DNA of 64,000 nucleotides from Fragilaria radians (Eukaryota; Bacillariophyta; Fragilariophyceae; Fragilariales; Fragilariaceae). Both the position numbers and the translations under genes were made by a program. The notes below the pieces were generated by a model. The model saw only the letters and a list, made by a program, of their open reading frames with translations, was not told the origin of the DNA and ran no database searches. Each line of letters starts with the position of its first letter. Within the stretch, counting starts at the first letter, position 1. Shown here in pieces: positions 32,532 through 42,454 of the stretch. The DNA is taken from the NCBI GenBank assembly GCA_900642245.1, contig CAAAJI010000025.1:143672-207671 (forward strand), read 5' to 3'.

Positions 32532-34785
32532 ATGCTGAGGAAAAAGGTTTACAGCCAAGAAGACTTAGATGAAGCTGTTGAAAAGTATCTGGAGGGTATG
32601 AAGCTAAGAGCTGTATGTAAAGCATTACCCAATGTTCCCGAGAGAACCATTACTCGTTTGGCAAAGAAGAAAAGAGATGGAATTGAAGCAAAAAGGCCTG
32701 GACCTCCGCCTANNNNNNNNNNNNNNNNNNNNNNNNNNNNNNNNNNNNNNNNNNNNNNNNNNNNNNNNNNNNNNNNNNNNNNNNNNNNNNNNNNNNNNNN
32801 NNNNNNNNNNNNNNNNNNNNNNNNNNNNNNNNNNNNNNNNNNNNNNNNNNNNNNNNNNNNNNNNNNNNNNNNNNNNNNNNNNNNNNNNNNNNNNNNNNNN
32901 NNNNNNNNNNNNNNNNNNNNNNNNNNNNNNNNNNNNNNNNNNNNNNNNNNNNNNNNNNNNNNNNNNNNNNNNNNNNNNNNNNNNNNNNNNNNNNNNNNNN
33001 NNNNNNNNNNNNNNNNNNNNNNNNNNNNNNNNNNNNNNNNNNNNNNNNNNNNNNNNNNNNNNNNNNNNNNNNNNNNNNNNNNNNNNNNNNNNNNNNNNNN
33101 NNNNNNNNNNNNNNNNNNNNNNNNNNNNNNNNNNNNNNNNNNNNNNNNNNNNNNNNNNNNNNNNNNNNNNNNNNNNNNNNNNNNNNNNNNNNNNNNNNNN
33201 NNNNNNNNNNNNNNNNNNNNNNNNNNNNNNNNNNNNNNNNNNNNNNNNNNNNNNNNNNNNNNNNNNNNNNNNNNNNNNNNNNNNNNNNNNNNNNNNNNNN
33301 NNNNNNNNNNNNNNNNNNNNNNNNNNNNNNNNNNNNNNNNNNNNNNNNNNNNNNNNNNNNNNNNNNNNNNNNNNNNNNNNNNNNNNNNNNNNNNNNNNNN
33401 NNNNNNNNNNNNNNNNNNNNNNNNNNNNNNNNNNNNNNNNNNNNNNNNNNNNNNNNNNNNNNNNNNNNNNNNNNNNNNNNNNNNNNNNNNNNNNNNNNNN
33501 NNNNNNNNNNNNNNNNNNNNNNNNNNNNNNNNNNNNNNNNNNNNNNNNNNNNNNNNNNNNNNNNNNNNNNNNNNNNNNNNNNNNNNNNNNNNNNNNNNNN
33601 NNNNNNNNNNNNNNNNNNNNNNNNNNNNNNNNNNNNNNNNNNNNNNNNNNNNNNNNNNCATGCAGTGTCAAGGGTTCCCTGTCTCCAGGGATGCCATACT
33701 TATCAAAGTGAATGAACTCTTTCATTCAATGTTTGGGAGCACACGTCAAGTTGGTTCATTGAAACGTGGATGGTTGAACAGATTCATGGAACGACATCCA
33801 ATATTGTGCTTGCGAACTGCACAAATTGTCAAACGTGTCAGAGCAGAGGCCTCCAAAGAAGGTCTCAAAAATTTCTTTTGGGAGCTATCTAAGCATTGTA
33901 TTAAGCGCAAGATCACAAGTGACAGAGTATTCAATATGGACGAAACTGGATTTTGTCAAAACAGCAAGACAAAAAAAGTTGTGGCTGTGCATGGTTCCAA
34001 GAATGTTTGGAGCAAGCGGGCAGATTCCTCATTCCATTTGACAGTTGTTGCATGTGTTGGAGCCAATGGATTTGCAGTCCCTCCACTTTTTGTTGTGCCT
34101 GGACAGCGTCTTTTACGGGACATGATGGATGGATGTGATATACCTGGTGGTTCAGTTACAGTGGCACCAAAAGGATTCATGAATGCACGTTTGTTTGAGA
34201 AATGGTTAAGCCATTTTGATTCAGCTGTACCAGAAACAATAAAGAGGCCATTGATATTGGTATATGATGGTTACAGCAGTCATTTCAATGAAAACATTGT
34301 TACCAAGGCAATAAGCCTCAACATTATATTGGTTTTATTGCCTGCAAATGCTACCCACCTTGTGCAACCTTTGGATATCGCTGTGTTCAAGCCATTTAAG
34401 ACAATTATGAAAAGAATTTTGGATCAACGAATGATAGAAAATGCAATTGTATCAATCTCAAAAAAAAGCTGCAATTGAGGTCTCTTCCATCGCATGGGCT
34501 GAGGGAATTCAAGCCAAGAAGAAAAATATAATATCTGGGTTTGAAGCCAGTGGAATTTGGCCATTAAATTTTACAGCAATACAAGCAAGACTCAAGCTCT
34601 TTCAAGATGGTGGTGTTAATTTGACAAAGGTTGAGGCTGCACCATGGATCACTAGCCGTGAGGTTGTACGAACTCAAATCTTGCTTCTCCCACCAGCCAT
34701 TGACAGAGTTCCCAAGAGACGCAAAACACTAGATGTCCAAAACCGACTCCTTAGTAGAGACCAACTCAATAAATATCTAGTTTAG
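32532..34785 (+). pseudogene. pogo/Tigger transposase, interrupted by gap and frameshift
   Basis: The N-terminus (32532-32712) is a Psq/CENP-B-type helix-turn-helix: SQEDLDEAVEKYLEG, AVCKALPNVPERTI, then a basic RPGPPP linker. After the N gap the sequence continues in the same frame from 33660 with a CENP-B-type segment (GSLKRGWLNRFMERHP) and a DDE domain. Its acidic residues are in NMDETGFCQN, LILVYDGYSSHF and LVQPLDIAVFKPFK, the last followed by the usual K/R-rich helix. A one-base excess in an A8 run near 34457-34465 ends the frame after SISKKSCN. The C-terminal part (AIEVSSIAWAEGI, SGFEASGIWPLNF) continues in the next frame from about 34460 to 34785. The DDE triad is intact, so only this shift, and whatever lies in the gap, breaks the gene. 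A homopolymer sequencing error is possible. Confidence 0.85.
32713..33658. other. Assembly gap, 946 N
   Basis: Unresolved bases inside the transposon. The flanking frames happen to be in register across the stated length. Confidence 1.
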
Positions 34786-35075
34786 ACAGTTATGTCAGAA
34801 AATATATCTCAATACATACCTGAGTTTTCAAATTCTTTCTTAAAATGAATTGAATAATGCATGTATGAAATCCAGCCATAAACTGCTGATCATCTTTCAC
34901 ATCCTTTGTTTTTGCCCAACTTTAAGCATCGATATCTGAATGCAGAAGTAATTCTTATGCATGCCACATACATCATTCATTAAACAATGATGTTATATAT
35001 CTATTTGTATACATGCCTCACTTACAAACGCAAAATTGTGTGCAAACTATCCCTTTTCCTTAAGGGTACGATTTC

Positions 35076-35099
35076 CGGCCATAAACTGCGATTTTACGT
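35076..35099 (-). repeat. Right terminal inverted repeat
   Basis: Reads CGGCCATAAACTGC then GATTTTACGT on the plus strand and is followed by TA. Three mismatches to the left repeat. Confidence 0.85.
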
Positions 35100-35101
35100 T
35101 A

Positions 35102-35596
35102 TGCCAAGTTTTTGAAATGTTTGTACGTACGTCGTCCGACTTGAGTTGTTATAAATTGAATATATGTGATTGAGACATAGATACAGCTCTTCTGTTATGT
35201 ATGCATGTATTTGACTAAGACCTGGGTATCCTCCTTCATTCTCGAATAAGATTCTATCGAAATCCATGTCATGGCTAGTGCTGCGCATTCATCAATAACC
35301 GAAAATTGTAAGCAGATGCACTATTCTGTGCAATATAGACATGTTGATAATGGTTGTAATAAGTGTTGAGAAGTAGTCTCTTCAGTTAACAAAGATGAAG
35401 GGAAAAAGAGGATAACTTGAACAAACAAGTCGAAATAAAGGTTGTGACTAATTTAAAAGATTAATCTAATGCTGACTCATAAGTTGATGACACACATATT
35501 TTCGAATTCTTGATATCCCTATTGGATAAACCCTAAACATATAAACTAAGTCTTGAATGAACGTCAGGGATATTTCCAATAAATAAGTATAATAGC
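35102..35596. other. Spacer between two pogo-type elements
   Basis: 495 bp of AT-rich DNA with no coding signal. Confidence 0.5.
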
Positions 35597-35598
35597 TA

Positions 35599-35612
35599 CC
35601 GTCTTCCCCCGA
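35599..35612 (+). repeat. Left TIR of the second pogo element
   Basis: CCGTCTTCCCCCGA, preceded by TA. Confidence 0.7.
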
Positions 35613-35772
35613 TTATAACAGAATTGTGTTATGGTTGAATAGAACACAACCCTTGTGCTCTATTTGAAAACAGCACAATTGTGTTTTATTCGGGGGTATG
35701 AGTAGCAACGTTTTGATTGGTCAGGATTGCACAGTTACTGTCTTTTTAATTTTTTGTATTGTTCTGACGGAG

Positions 35773-37383
35773 ATGGCATCAGAGGGAAGGAATTACTCTT
35801 TGAAAACAAAATTGGATATAATCAGACCATATGAAAAAGGAGTAACTGGAAAAGCTCTTCTAGCCATAGCAAACGCAAATGGAATAAGCATTGAGACATT
35901 GCGAGGGTGGGTTAATAAGAGAAAAGAATTTGAAGCAGCATTGTTAAATGCTGATGCTGAAACTCGAAAGGCAATACGTTTAAATGGTGGTGGGCGTCCT
36001 GCAAAGTATGCAGAATTGGAAGAACAATTGCATAGTGGGTATTAGAAGAAAATGCAAAGGGTCTTCGTGTTAAAGATCACTATATTGAACAAAAAGCAGT
36101 TAAAGAGCTCCACCCTGAAGTGCAGGCAGGGGTAGAATTTAAAGCCTCCACAGGATGGCTCTCTAGTTTTAAAAATAGAAAGCGCCTTGTTTCTAAAAGA
36201 CAAACCTCATATCGATTTATTGAAAAGAAAGTTATTCAGATTAAGAACATTATTAATATGGACCAAGTACCCAGATATTTAGAAATTGAGCCAAAATCAA
36301 CAATAACAACTAAGGGAAGTCGTGAAGTATTGATGCGTAAAGGGGGAACTTCCCACAAGGGTTTTTCGGTCACATTTGCCATTACTGCTGATGGTGTTAT
36401 GCTACGTCCACATATTTTTTCGGGAACAAAATAAGCCAGCAGTCCTCATTGATATTCTTGTTGATGTGAATAAGACTGGAATGTGGAATGATGACATACT
36501 GCTTGATTTTACAAAATCTGTTGTCCTAAGTCGACAGGAAACAGCTTTTTATCGTGTTCCAGTTCTCTATGTTATAGATACATATGGTGTGCATCTTAAC
36601 CTTGCAAAATGAAAGATTCTTGAAAAACATAATGTGTTTGTTGCCATTGTACCTGACGAGCATTCTGCAACCCTTGGATACTGCCATAAACCGCATCTAC
36701 TAAGCAATCTATCCAGCTTGTTATGATACATTGCCCAAGCCTTTGAGGATAAATGCCTACAAACCAAAGATGGAAATCCCAAAGAAGCATCATATTTGGT
36801 AGTTAGCAGATGGACACTGGATTGGATTAAGACGATGACACAGGAGTGCATTTGAAATTCATTAACAATAACAGGATTGGTTCCAAAATGTGACTTTGAA
36901 CTGGTCAAACTACATCCGCCTCTAAAAGCACTCTTTGAAGCTACATGTTGCCAAAAAAATTGGAATGCGCTGTACGGCGAACTTTTGAGCAGTGATTTTG
37001 AATTAGAAGTTGGTACTCTAGAAGCTCCTGAATGGTTTCTCCCTGAAAATGGATCTTCAACTCTGTTTGAGTGTTTGAATCAATAGCTGAATGACAGCAG
37101 CATTAGTTGGAAGCATTATCGAGATCAACATGTTGCATACATGAAACAAGATGCGAATATTCAAGATATTACTGATTCTGCATATTTTGATTCATTGCTC
37201 AATGATGATTGCAGTGGTAGTGAATTGGAGATTCATTCAGCCTCTTCCTTGCACAACTGGAGTATTGAAGTTCATGATATCAATACGCAATCTGTTTTTA
37301 CATATGCAGTTGAATATCCCACTGTGAATGCTGTTTTAGCCAAATCCGGTGACTACTACGCAATTAAAATGCTGGATAACTAA
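35773..37383 (+). pseudogene. pogo-family transposase, multiply broken
   Basis: The N-terminal helix-turn-helix (YSLKTKLDIIRPYEKGV, ANGISIETLRGWVNKRKEF) is followed by a stop near 36042. A CENP-B-type segment (VEFKASTGWLSSFKNRKR) and the first DDE strand (IINMDQVPRYLE, where the Asp follows Met) lie in 36120-36434. A frame change then leads to PAVLIDILVDVNKTGMWNDD and a second-Asp strand (VLYVIDTYGVHL) in 36440-36612. Stop codons follow, and C-terminal fragments lie at 36877-37086 and 37141-37383. The INMDQVP and NKTGMW signatures are those of widespread pogo/jerky-like transposases. At least four disruptions make it nonfunctional. Confidence 0.75.
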
Positions 37384-37498
37384 GGTAGTCTTATATTCAA
37401 ACACAACACAATTGAGCTGTATAAAAAAGGTGTTATATTCAAACACAAGTCTTAATGTTTTCAATTTCTGCGTTATTCATAAAACTTAAATATAACAC

Positions 37499-37532
37499 AA
37501 CTAGTAGTTGGTGCTTGCTTTGCTCCGCAGAT
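37499..37532 (+). repeat. Short dispersed repeat, copy A
   Basis: Shares AACTAGTAGTTGG, CTTGCTTTGCT and CGCAGAT, in the same order and spacing, with 59839-59872. Only three of about 34 positions differ. This copy lies inside the noncoding half of the second pogo element. Confidence 0.65.
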
Positions 37533-38465
37533 TTTAACTATTTTGCAAAAGAGAATGTATCTTGGAATTTTTACATTTCCTGCAGTAATTATGGCAAAGA
37601 TTTTTATGGTTGTAATTTGTGAACCTAGAATTTGCAGATCATACAATCTGATGCATGACATAATATTTAAGTTTTATTACTTGACCTAACATGTCATCGG
37701 TATCTACAGTTGCACTCAATATCACAGAACTTAAAGCAAATTATACCATTGATTTAGCATTGGCATTAGGAAGGTGTAAAGGTAGTAAATTTATTTTTTT
37801 CTATTAAAACTATGGTTTAATGACATTTTTTAGCTTTTTCTTGCGCTTTTGTTGTAGAAATTATTGGTGCTGCTGTTATTGAGACGTCAACGTTTGTTGG
37901 TGAAAAAGTCAAAATAAAGCTGTTGGTGCAAAATCAATGTTGTTGTTTTGTCAACTTTATAAGATGCATTCTTTGCTTGTTTGACAGTTCAAAAAATGAG
38001 ACAAATGAAGGATTAAAAGATACAACAATATATTGATCCATATGATTAATTCCTTTTAAACCAGTTATAATTAGACTTAAGATTAAGATGCACAAAAGAT
38101 CTTTTTCCTCAATTTAAAGGAATCGTATTATTTATTTTTTCATTGTTTTGAAGGAATTTCATATATTTGCAGATAAATATGGCAATTAGATCTATCAACA
38201 ATTTTGAATGACAATTGCGTTAAATATTCTACAATTTACAACTGAAACCATTCTAGTTGATAATTCTGGATGTAAGTAGGAAGTAGGATGGAATTATTAT
38301 TACCGTTCGAATTAGCTATATCCCTATTGATTTTAGTCGCTCACTCTGTAACCTGTAAACTCTGTACTCGTACTCGATCACTTTCTCGAGTATTACTGTA
38401 CTGACAAAAAGCACAAGGGCTAAGGGGTAGCACCGGCCAGATCGGAACTTTTTTAGTAGTAGCAT

Positions 38466-38483
38466 TCGGGGGAAGACAGACGG
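38466..38483 (-). repeat. Right TIR of the second pogo element
   Basis: TCGGGGGAAGACAGACGG on the plus strand, followed by TA. It is complementary to the left end except for four extra bases. Confidence 0.7.
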
Positions 38484-38574
38484 TAGTTTTCATTCTTTTT
38501 TCAGGTAGTGTTGGGGTTAATGAGATAAATATAGGCTGTAACCTTAAAACAACAATACTTGACTACGTCTCACG

Positions 38575-41500
38575 ATGAAAGATTGTCATCGACAAAGGAG
38601 ATGTATGTTATTGTACTTAGGACCTGAAAAAGCCTTTGCCATTTGGATACTTGTTTATGGGCAGATCATTGATGCATTGATACAGTTGAATTTGTATCCA
38701 TATGAATTATTATTCCATCAAAAGCGATCATTGACAAGTAATGTTTCATCATTGCCTTCACAATGGTTTCATCCGAAAACTAATGCCATATATGCCACGC
38801 TTGAAAAAGAAGAGGAGTATTCAAAATCAAATAAATCCGAGTTATCTCTACAATTTCATCGAATGCGTCATTTAAGTCGATGGGAGCAATCGTTTAGAGT
38901 CTCGAAAAACATGAATCTTGAAGGTGATTGGGACAAAACGTATAATAAAAGAATATTGCAGGAAGATGGCCCATCATATTTAGATCGCCATGAATACTAC
39001 GTTGTTTCACCCTTGAATCAGGGTTATGGAACTCATTATGCACATATTTGGGTAGGGAGTCCAAAACCTCAGCGTCAATCTGTGATCGTAGATACAGGTT
39101 CGCATTTCACTGCATTCCCTTGCAAAGGCTGCCTAAAATGTGGATCTGAGTATCATACAGATCCATACTTCCAACCTCAACTCTCGGAAACATTTCAGCA
39201 CCGTCAGTGTCATGAATGTCTTAGTGGTGCAACTTGCATAAACGATAGGTGCCTATTCAGTCAATCTTACACAGAAGGATCGTCCTGGGAGGCGTATCAA
39301 GCAGAAGATCTTGTTTATATGGGAGGTCGCGACATGCTAGCTAAAGAAGATCCGAGAAACTCAGATTATGCAGTTGAATTTTTGTTTGGTTGCCTTACTT
39401 CTGAAAACGGACTTTTTGTCACACAATTGGCTAATGGTATTATGGGTATGTCTGCTCATCAAGAAACATTGACTAAACGCTTGTTCGATAAGAAAAAAAT
39501 TGAACGTAATATGTTTGCAATGTGCTTTCGTCGGGAGCTGGCTACCAGCAAGAAGGGTGTTTCGGCTGGTGTCATGACACTCGGTGGTTTCGATAATCGG
39601 CTGGACTTAAGTCCGATGGTTTACGCAGTCAATGTAGCTACTTCAGGATGGTTTACGGTTTACGTAAAAAATATTTTCATCCGTTCTGGAGGAGGGCAAC
39701 GAGCTACCTGTGAATTAGAGGAAGGTCAACATATCATGAGAATTCCATTAGATCTCGCTGTCGTCAATAGTGGAAAGGGAGTCATCGTGGACTCGGGAAC
39801 AACCGATACCTACCTGCACAAAAAATTAGCTAAGAGTTTTGTATCTGCCTGGAAAAAAATTACCAAATCCGAATATAACCATAAAGGGATATTGTTAAGC
39901 GACGATCAGTTACATCGTCTGCCAACAATACTGGTCCAAATGAAAGGCTACGGAACCCGATCCATTGAGTCGTCAACTCCAACAATCGGTTATGCTGGAA
40001 CCTTAGATCCTTCATCACCGGATGATATACTTTTAGCCATTCCTGCTACCCACTACATGGAATACTCGACAACATCTGGGCTATACACTTCTCGTCTTTA
40101 CTTTACAGAGTCAAGAGGCGGTGTTTTGGGAGCGAACTCGATGCAAGGCCACAATGTAGTCTTTGATTGGGAATATGGTAGGGTAGGTTTTGCAGAAAGT
40201 GCGTGTGACTACCAAGATGAGCACTCCTTGATTCACCTTCAAAGTGTTGATAAAACGCTGCGTCGTGGATTTGACTGCGTTCTGTCAGATTATATACTAA
40301 GCCGTACTTGCGTAGAGCACGTCCAAGCAGAAGTTTGTGACAAAGATGCTAATGAAAATTTGGAAGGGATTGAAGTCTGGAGTCGCTTGGTCGAATCATT
40401 TGGTTCCGAATCTGGTATGTCATGCCCCGAAGTTATGCTATTAGAAACCCCACATACCGGTAGGGGTCCTCCTGAAATACGTTGTAGTGATGGTATCTGC
40501 TCTGAGATTCGGCCTTGCACTTTGCAATGCTCAGATATTCCGGCAAATCAGGCAGCTTTAGGTGAATCACAAGGACTAAAGTGCTCCTCATTTTGGAGTC
40601 AGTGTGACGAATCGTGCCGTCAAACTTATGTCACGGGGATACGTAAGTCTGACGATAAATGTTATGAAGTCCAACGGATAAGCCGAGACTGTCACAAAGA
40701 TAAATGTGGGATTAATGACTCTTGTAAAATACCCTTCTTGGTTCATGCTATCCTGGTTCTTCGAGGTGCACGTTTTGATTACTGGGATGCTCAATCCTCA
40801 GATATTATGATCAGATCTATATTAGAAAGTGTTGTAAAAGTGGGACAAATGGAAGTAAGGCCTTTTAATTTAGGCGATGTAAATATTCTGTTGATATCTG
40901 CTTGGAATGATGACACGAAATCCAGTGAGCATATGGCAGCAAATAGTGGTGTTAAAGTTGTCTTCCGGATTTCGTTCTTCAATCCTATCACAGTTATTGG
41001 AAGTGAAATAAAGGAAAATGGGAAAAATATTTCTGTCTTTGACCAGGATGAAGAAAATAACAAAAAGAAATCCCTGTTTCCACGAAATCCATTTGAGAGG
41101 AATAAAGAAGAACATGCTTGTTTGGAAAGTGTACTATCGTCGATAGCGAAGACTGCACTGGATGTTCAAAGATCTATCCAGGATGACGTCTTTATAGAAG
41201 CATTGGTTGACACTATGAAGCACATGGAGGAAAGCAATCGAATGCAATCAACATCTCCCTGGCAAGACTTATTCGAGAAGGATTATCTTATAAAACAGAG
41301 TAGCATACTCTCTGCTTGGACTATTCGCAACGAGGTTGAGCGCAACGTGACTAAAAGAAAAAGCCTCCTGGAAATGACACCGATGGCGAACTATTCCCTA
41401 AGTGCACCTGCTATTTGGATGATGCTAATTGGGATAGGACTTAGCGTGATATATGGGTATGAGATTTTAATTAAACGAAGTCATAGTTTAAAGGAATGTG

Positions 41501-41769
41501 ACGATATTTCTTTTCGCTCATCAAGATCGTCTCGGATATCTTCTTCCCTTTCTGTTGATAATAGTCAAGATTCTGATGAGTCAGGAGAGCTTTTAAAGCA
41601 ACTTTTTCCTTTCAATGGTAGACACTTCGGGGAGGTTGAAGTCTCAGGTTCGCAAAGTGCTTTTGATGCAGAGCAATCATTATCATCGCATCGTAGTCGA
41701 ACATCACGAAGCACGGTGAAAAGTGACATAGAGCTTATTTCTCTAACATCCGGGCGTAAAAGCCGATGA
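38575..41769 (+). CDS. Membrane-anchored aspartic protease, plasmepsin V/nepenthesin-like
   Basis: Intronless, 1,064 residues. A hydrophobic segment near residues 17-38 (AFAIWILVYGQIIDALIQL) may be a signal sequence. The pepsin-fold domain spans about residues 150-555. The first catalytic Asp is D173 in IVDTGSHFTAFPC. A Cys-rich insertion follows at 183-226 (eight Cys, including CKGCLKCG and CHEC), as in plasmepsin V and plant nepenthesins. The flap region (SYTEGSSWEAYQ) and the second catalytic Asp, D406 in VIVDSGTTDTYL, are intact, so activity is expected. Residues around 668-712 form a second Cys-rich patch (CSSFWSQCDESC then RDCHKDKC) resembling a thrombospondin type 1 repeat. A single transmembrane helix at about 946-966 and a Ser-rich cytoplasmic tail of about 100 residues follow. 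The ER, Golgi or cell surface is likely. The family processes secretory cargo; the substrate here is unknown. The gene starts 92 bp after a transposon end. Confidence 0.9.
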   Translation: MKDCHRQRRCMLLYLGPEKAFAIWILVYGQIIDALIQLNLYPYELLFHQKRSLTSNVSSLPSQWFHPKTNAIYATLEKEEEYSKSNKSELSLQFHRMRHLSRWEQSFRVSKNMNLEGDWDKTYNKRILQEDGPSYLDRHEYYVVSPLNQGYGTHYAHIWVGSPKPQRQSVIVDTGSHFTAFPCKGCLKCGSEYHTDPYFQPQLSETFQHRQCHECLSGATCINDRCLFSQSYTEGSSWEAYQAEDLVYMGGRDMLAKEDPRNSDYAVEFLFGCLTSENGLFVTQLANGIMGMSAHQETLTKRLFDKKKIERNMFAMCFRRELATSKKGVSAGVMTLGGFDNRLDLSPMVYAVNVATSGWFTVYVKNIFIRSGGGQRATCELEEGQHIMRIPLDLAVVNSGKGVIVDSGTTDTYLHKKLAKSFVSAWKKITKSEYNHKGILLSDDQLHRLPTILVQMKGYGTRSIESSTPTIGYAGTLDPSSPDDILLAIPATHYMEYSTTSGLYTSRLYFTESRGGVLGANSMQGHNVVFDWEYGRVGFAESACDYQDEHSLIHLQSVDKTLRRGFDCVLSDYILSRTCVEHVQAEVCDKDANENLEGIEVWSRLVESFGSESGMSCPEVMLLETPHTGRGPPEIRCSDGICSEIRPCTLQCSDIPANQAALGESQGLKCSSFWSQCDESCRQTYVTGIRKSDDKCYEVQRISRDCHKDKCGINDSCKIPFLVHAILVLRGARFDYWDAQSSDIMIRSILESVVKVGQMEVRPFNLGDVNILLISAWNDDTKSSEHMAANSGVKVVFRISFFNPITVIGSEIKENGKNISVFDQDEENNKKKSLFPRNPFERNKEEHACLESVLSSIAKTALDVQRSIQDDVFIEALVDTMKHMEESNRMQSTSPWQDLFEKDYLIKQSSILSAWTIRNEVERNVTKRKSLLEMTPMANYSLSAPAIWMMLIGIGLSVIYGYEILIKRSHSLKECDDISFRSSRSSRISSSLSVDNSQDSDESGELLKQLFPFNGRHFGEVEVSGSQSAFDAEQSLSSHRSRTSRSTVKSDIELISLTSGRKSR

Positions 41770-42339
41770 CAGATCTACAGATTTCTATCACCTTGTTTAA
41801 ACCTGCGAAATATGACGAAAAGATAGTATGCATTATCCATTATCATTTTTTATTCCTGTATGACACGTATTCAACAATACCAATTCATTTGGTCACCACC
41901 TTAGATCTTATCTGTCCTTAAAATTACTCTATGCCTTGATCACAAAATCATCTTACATTGCTGTTTATGAGCCTCTGTTAACCTGATTCTTCCTAATTTG
42001 TATGGTTTGATGCATCAGTTTCAGGGTTTTGAGGTTTCTGCGAACACCTTTGAAGCTATTTTACAATCATACTATTTTTCTCATAACAGCACATGAGGTG
42101 AGACAAAAAAACATGACGCAAGCGATTCTGGAATCATCTTAGCCCTCAACAATTGTGTCATTCCTTTGTGCAAACATGATCTCCTCCACTTCTCTGAACT
42201 GACACTTAGATCTTCTAAAGATAGATTTAGTCCCACCACTGTCAATGAGAACACCAAGATCCCTCTGTGACTTGTCTCTGTGGGCTCAATTCTTCAGTAT
42301 AATGATTTAGTGTCAAAACAAAATTGGAAGCACTCAACA
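41770..42339. other. 3' flank of protease gene, nothing recognised
   Basis: AT-rich sequence with no supported gene. Copia-derived sequence may already begin near 42200. Confidence 0.4.
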
Positions 42340-42454
42340 ATTACTATAGGTCAACGGAGAACAACGCGGATATCTTAACAAAAATTGTGAGCACAGATAC
42401 CTAGGAAAATCATCTGGTTCATTTCCAGGAGAAACAAGGGGAATTGAAAAGTGT
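42340..42454 (+). pseudogene. Ty1/copia RNase H tail relic
   Basis: In one frame the sequence reads STENNADILTKIVSTDT, a stop, then ENHLVHFQEKQGELKSV before a TAA. The E-N-x-A-D-I-L-T-K motif is the conserved C-terminal end of copia RNase H. Upstream reverse-transcriptase sequence is too decayed to place. Confidence 0.55.

Larger units (their letters stand above)
32391..35099 (+). mobile_element. pogo/Tigger-type DNA transposon with TIRs and TA target site
   Basis: Bounded by 24-nt terminal inverted repeats (32391-32414 and 35076-35099) that match at 21 of 24 positions and flanked on both sides by TA (32389-32390 and 35100-35101), the target duplication of the Tc1/mariner/pogo superfamily. 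The element is 2,709 nt as assembled, including a 946-N gap at 32713-33658 whose true length is unknown. It encodes one transposase on the plus strand. Subterminal motifs related to the TIR recur: TTTTGGCCGA at about 32425 and 32512, and CAGCCATAAACTGC at 34873-34886. These are probable transposase-binding sites. Confidence 0.85.
35599..38483 (+). mobile_element. Second pogo-type DNA transposon, decayed, with TIRs
   Basis: Terminal inverted repeats CCGTCTTCCCCCGA at the left (35599-35612) and its complement at the right (38466-38483) flank the element. The right end carries four additional bases, an apparent local duplication of TCTG/CAGA. Both ends abut TA (35597-35598 and 38484-38485). The 2,885-nt element encodes a broken pogo-family transposase in its left half. 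The right 1.1 kb is noncoding and contains subterminal repeats: TTATATTCAAACACAA at 37391 and 37433, and related ACACAATTGTGTT-like sequence near 35676. The TIRs differ from those of the element at 32391, so it is a separate family. Confidence 0.75.

Noticed and set aside
32549..33725. Long open frames on both strands across the N gap
   Set aside because: They consist almost entirely of unknown residues through the 946-N run; only the plus-strand frame flanking the gap matches transposase.
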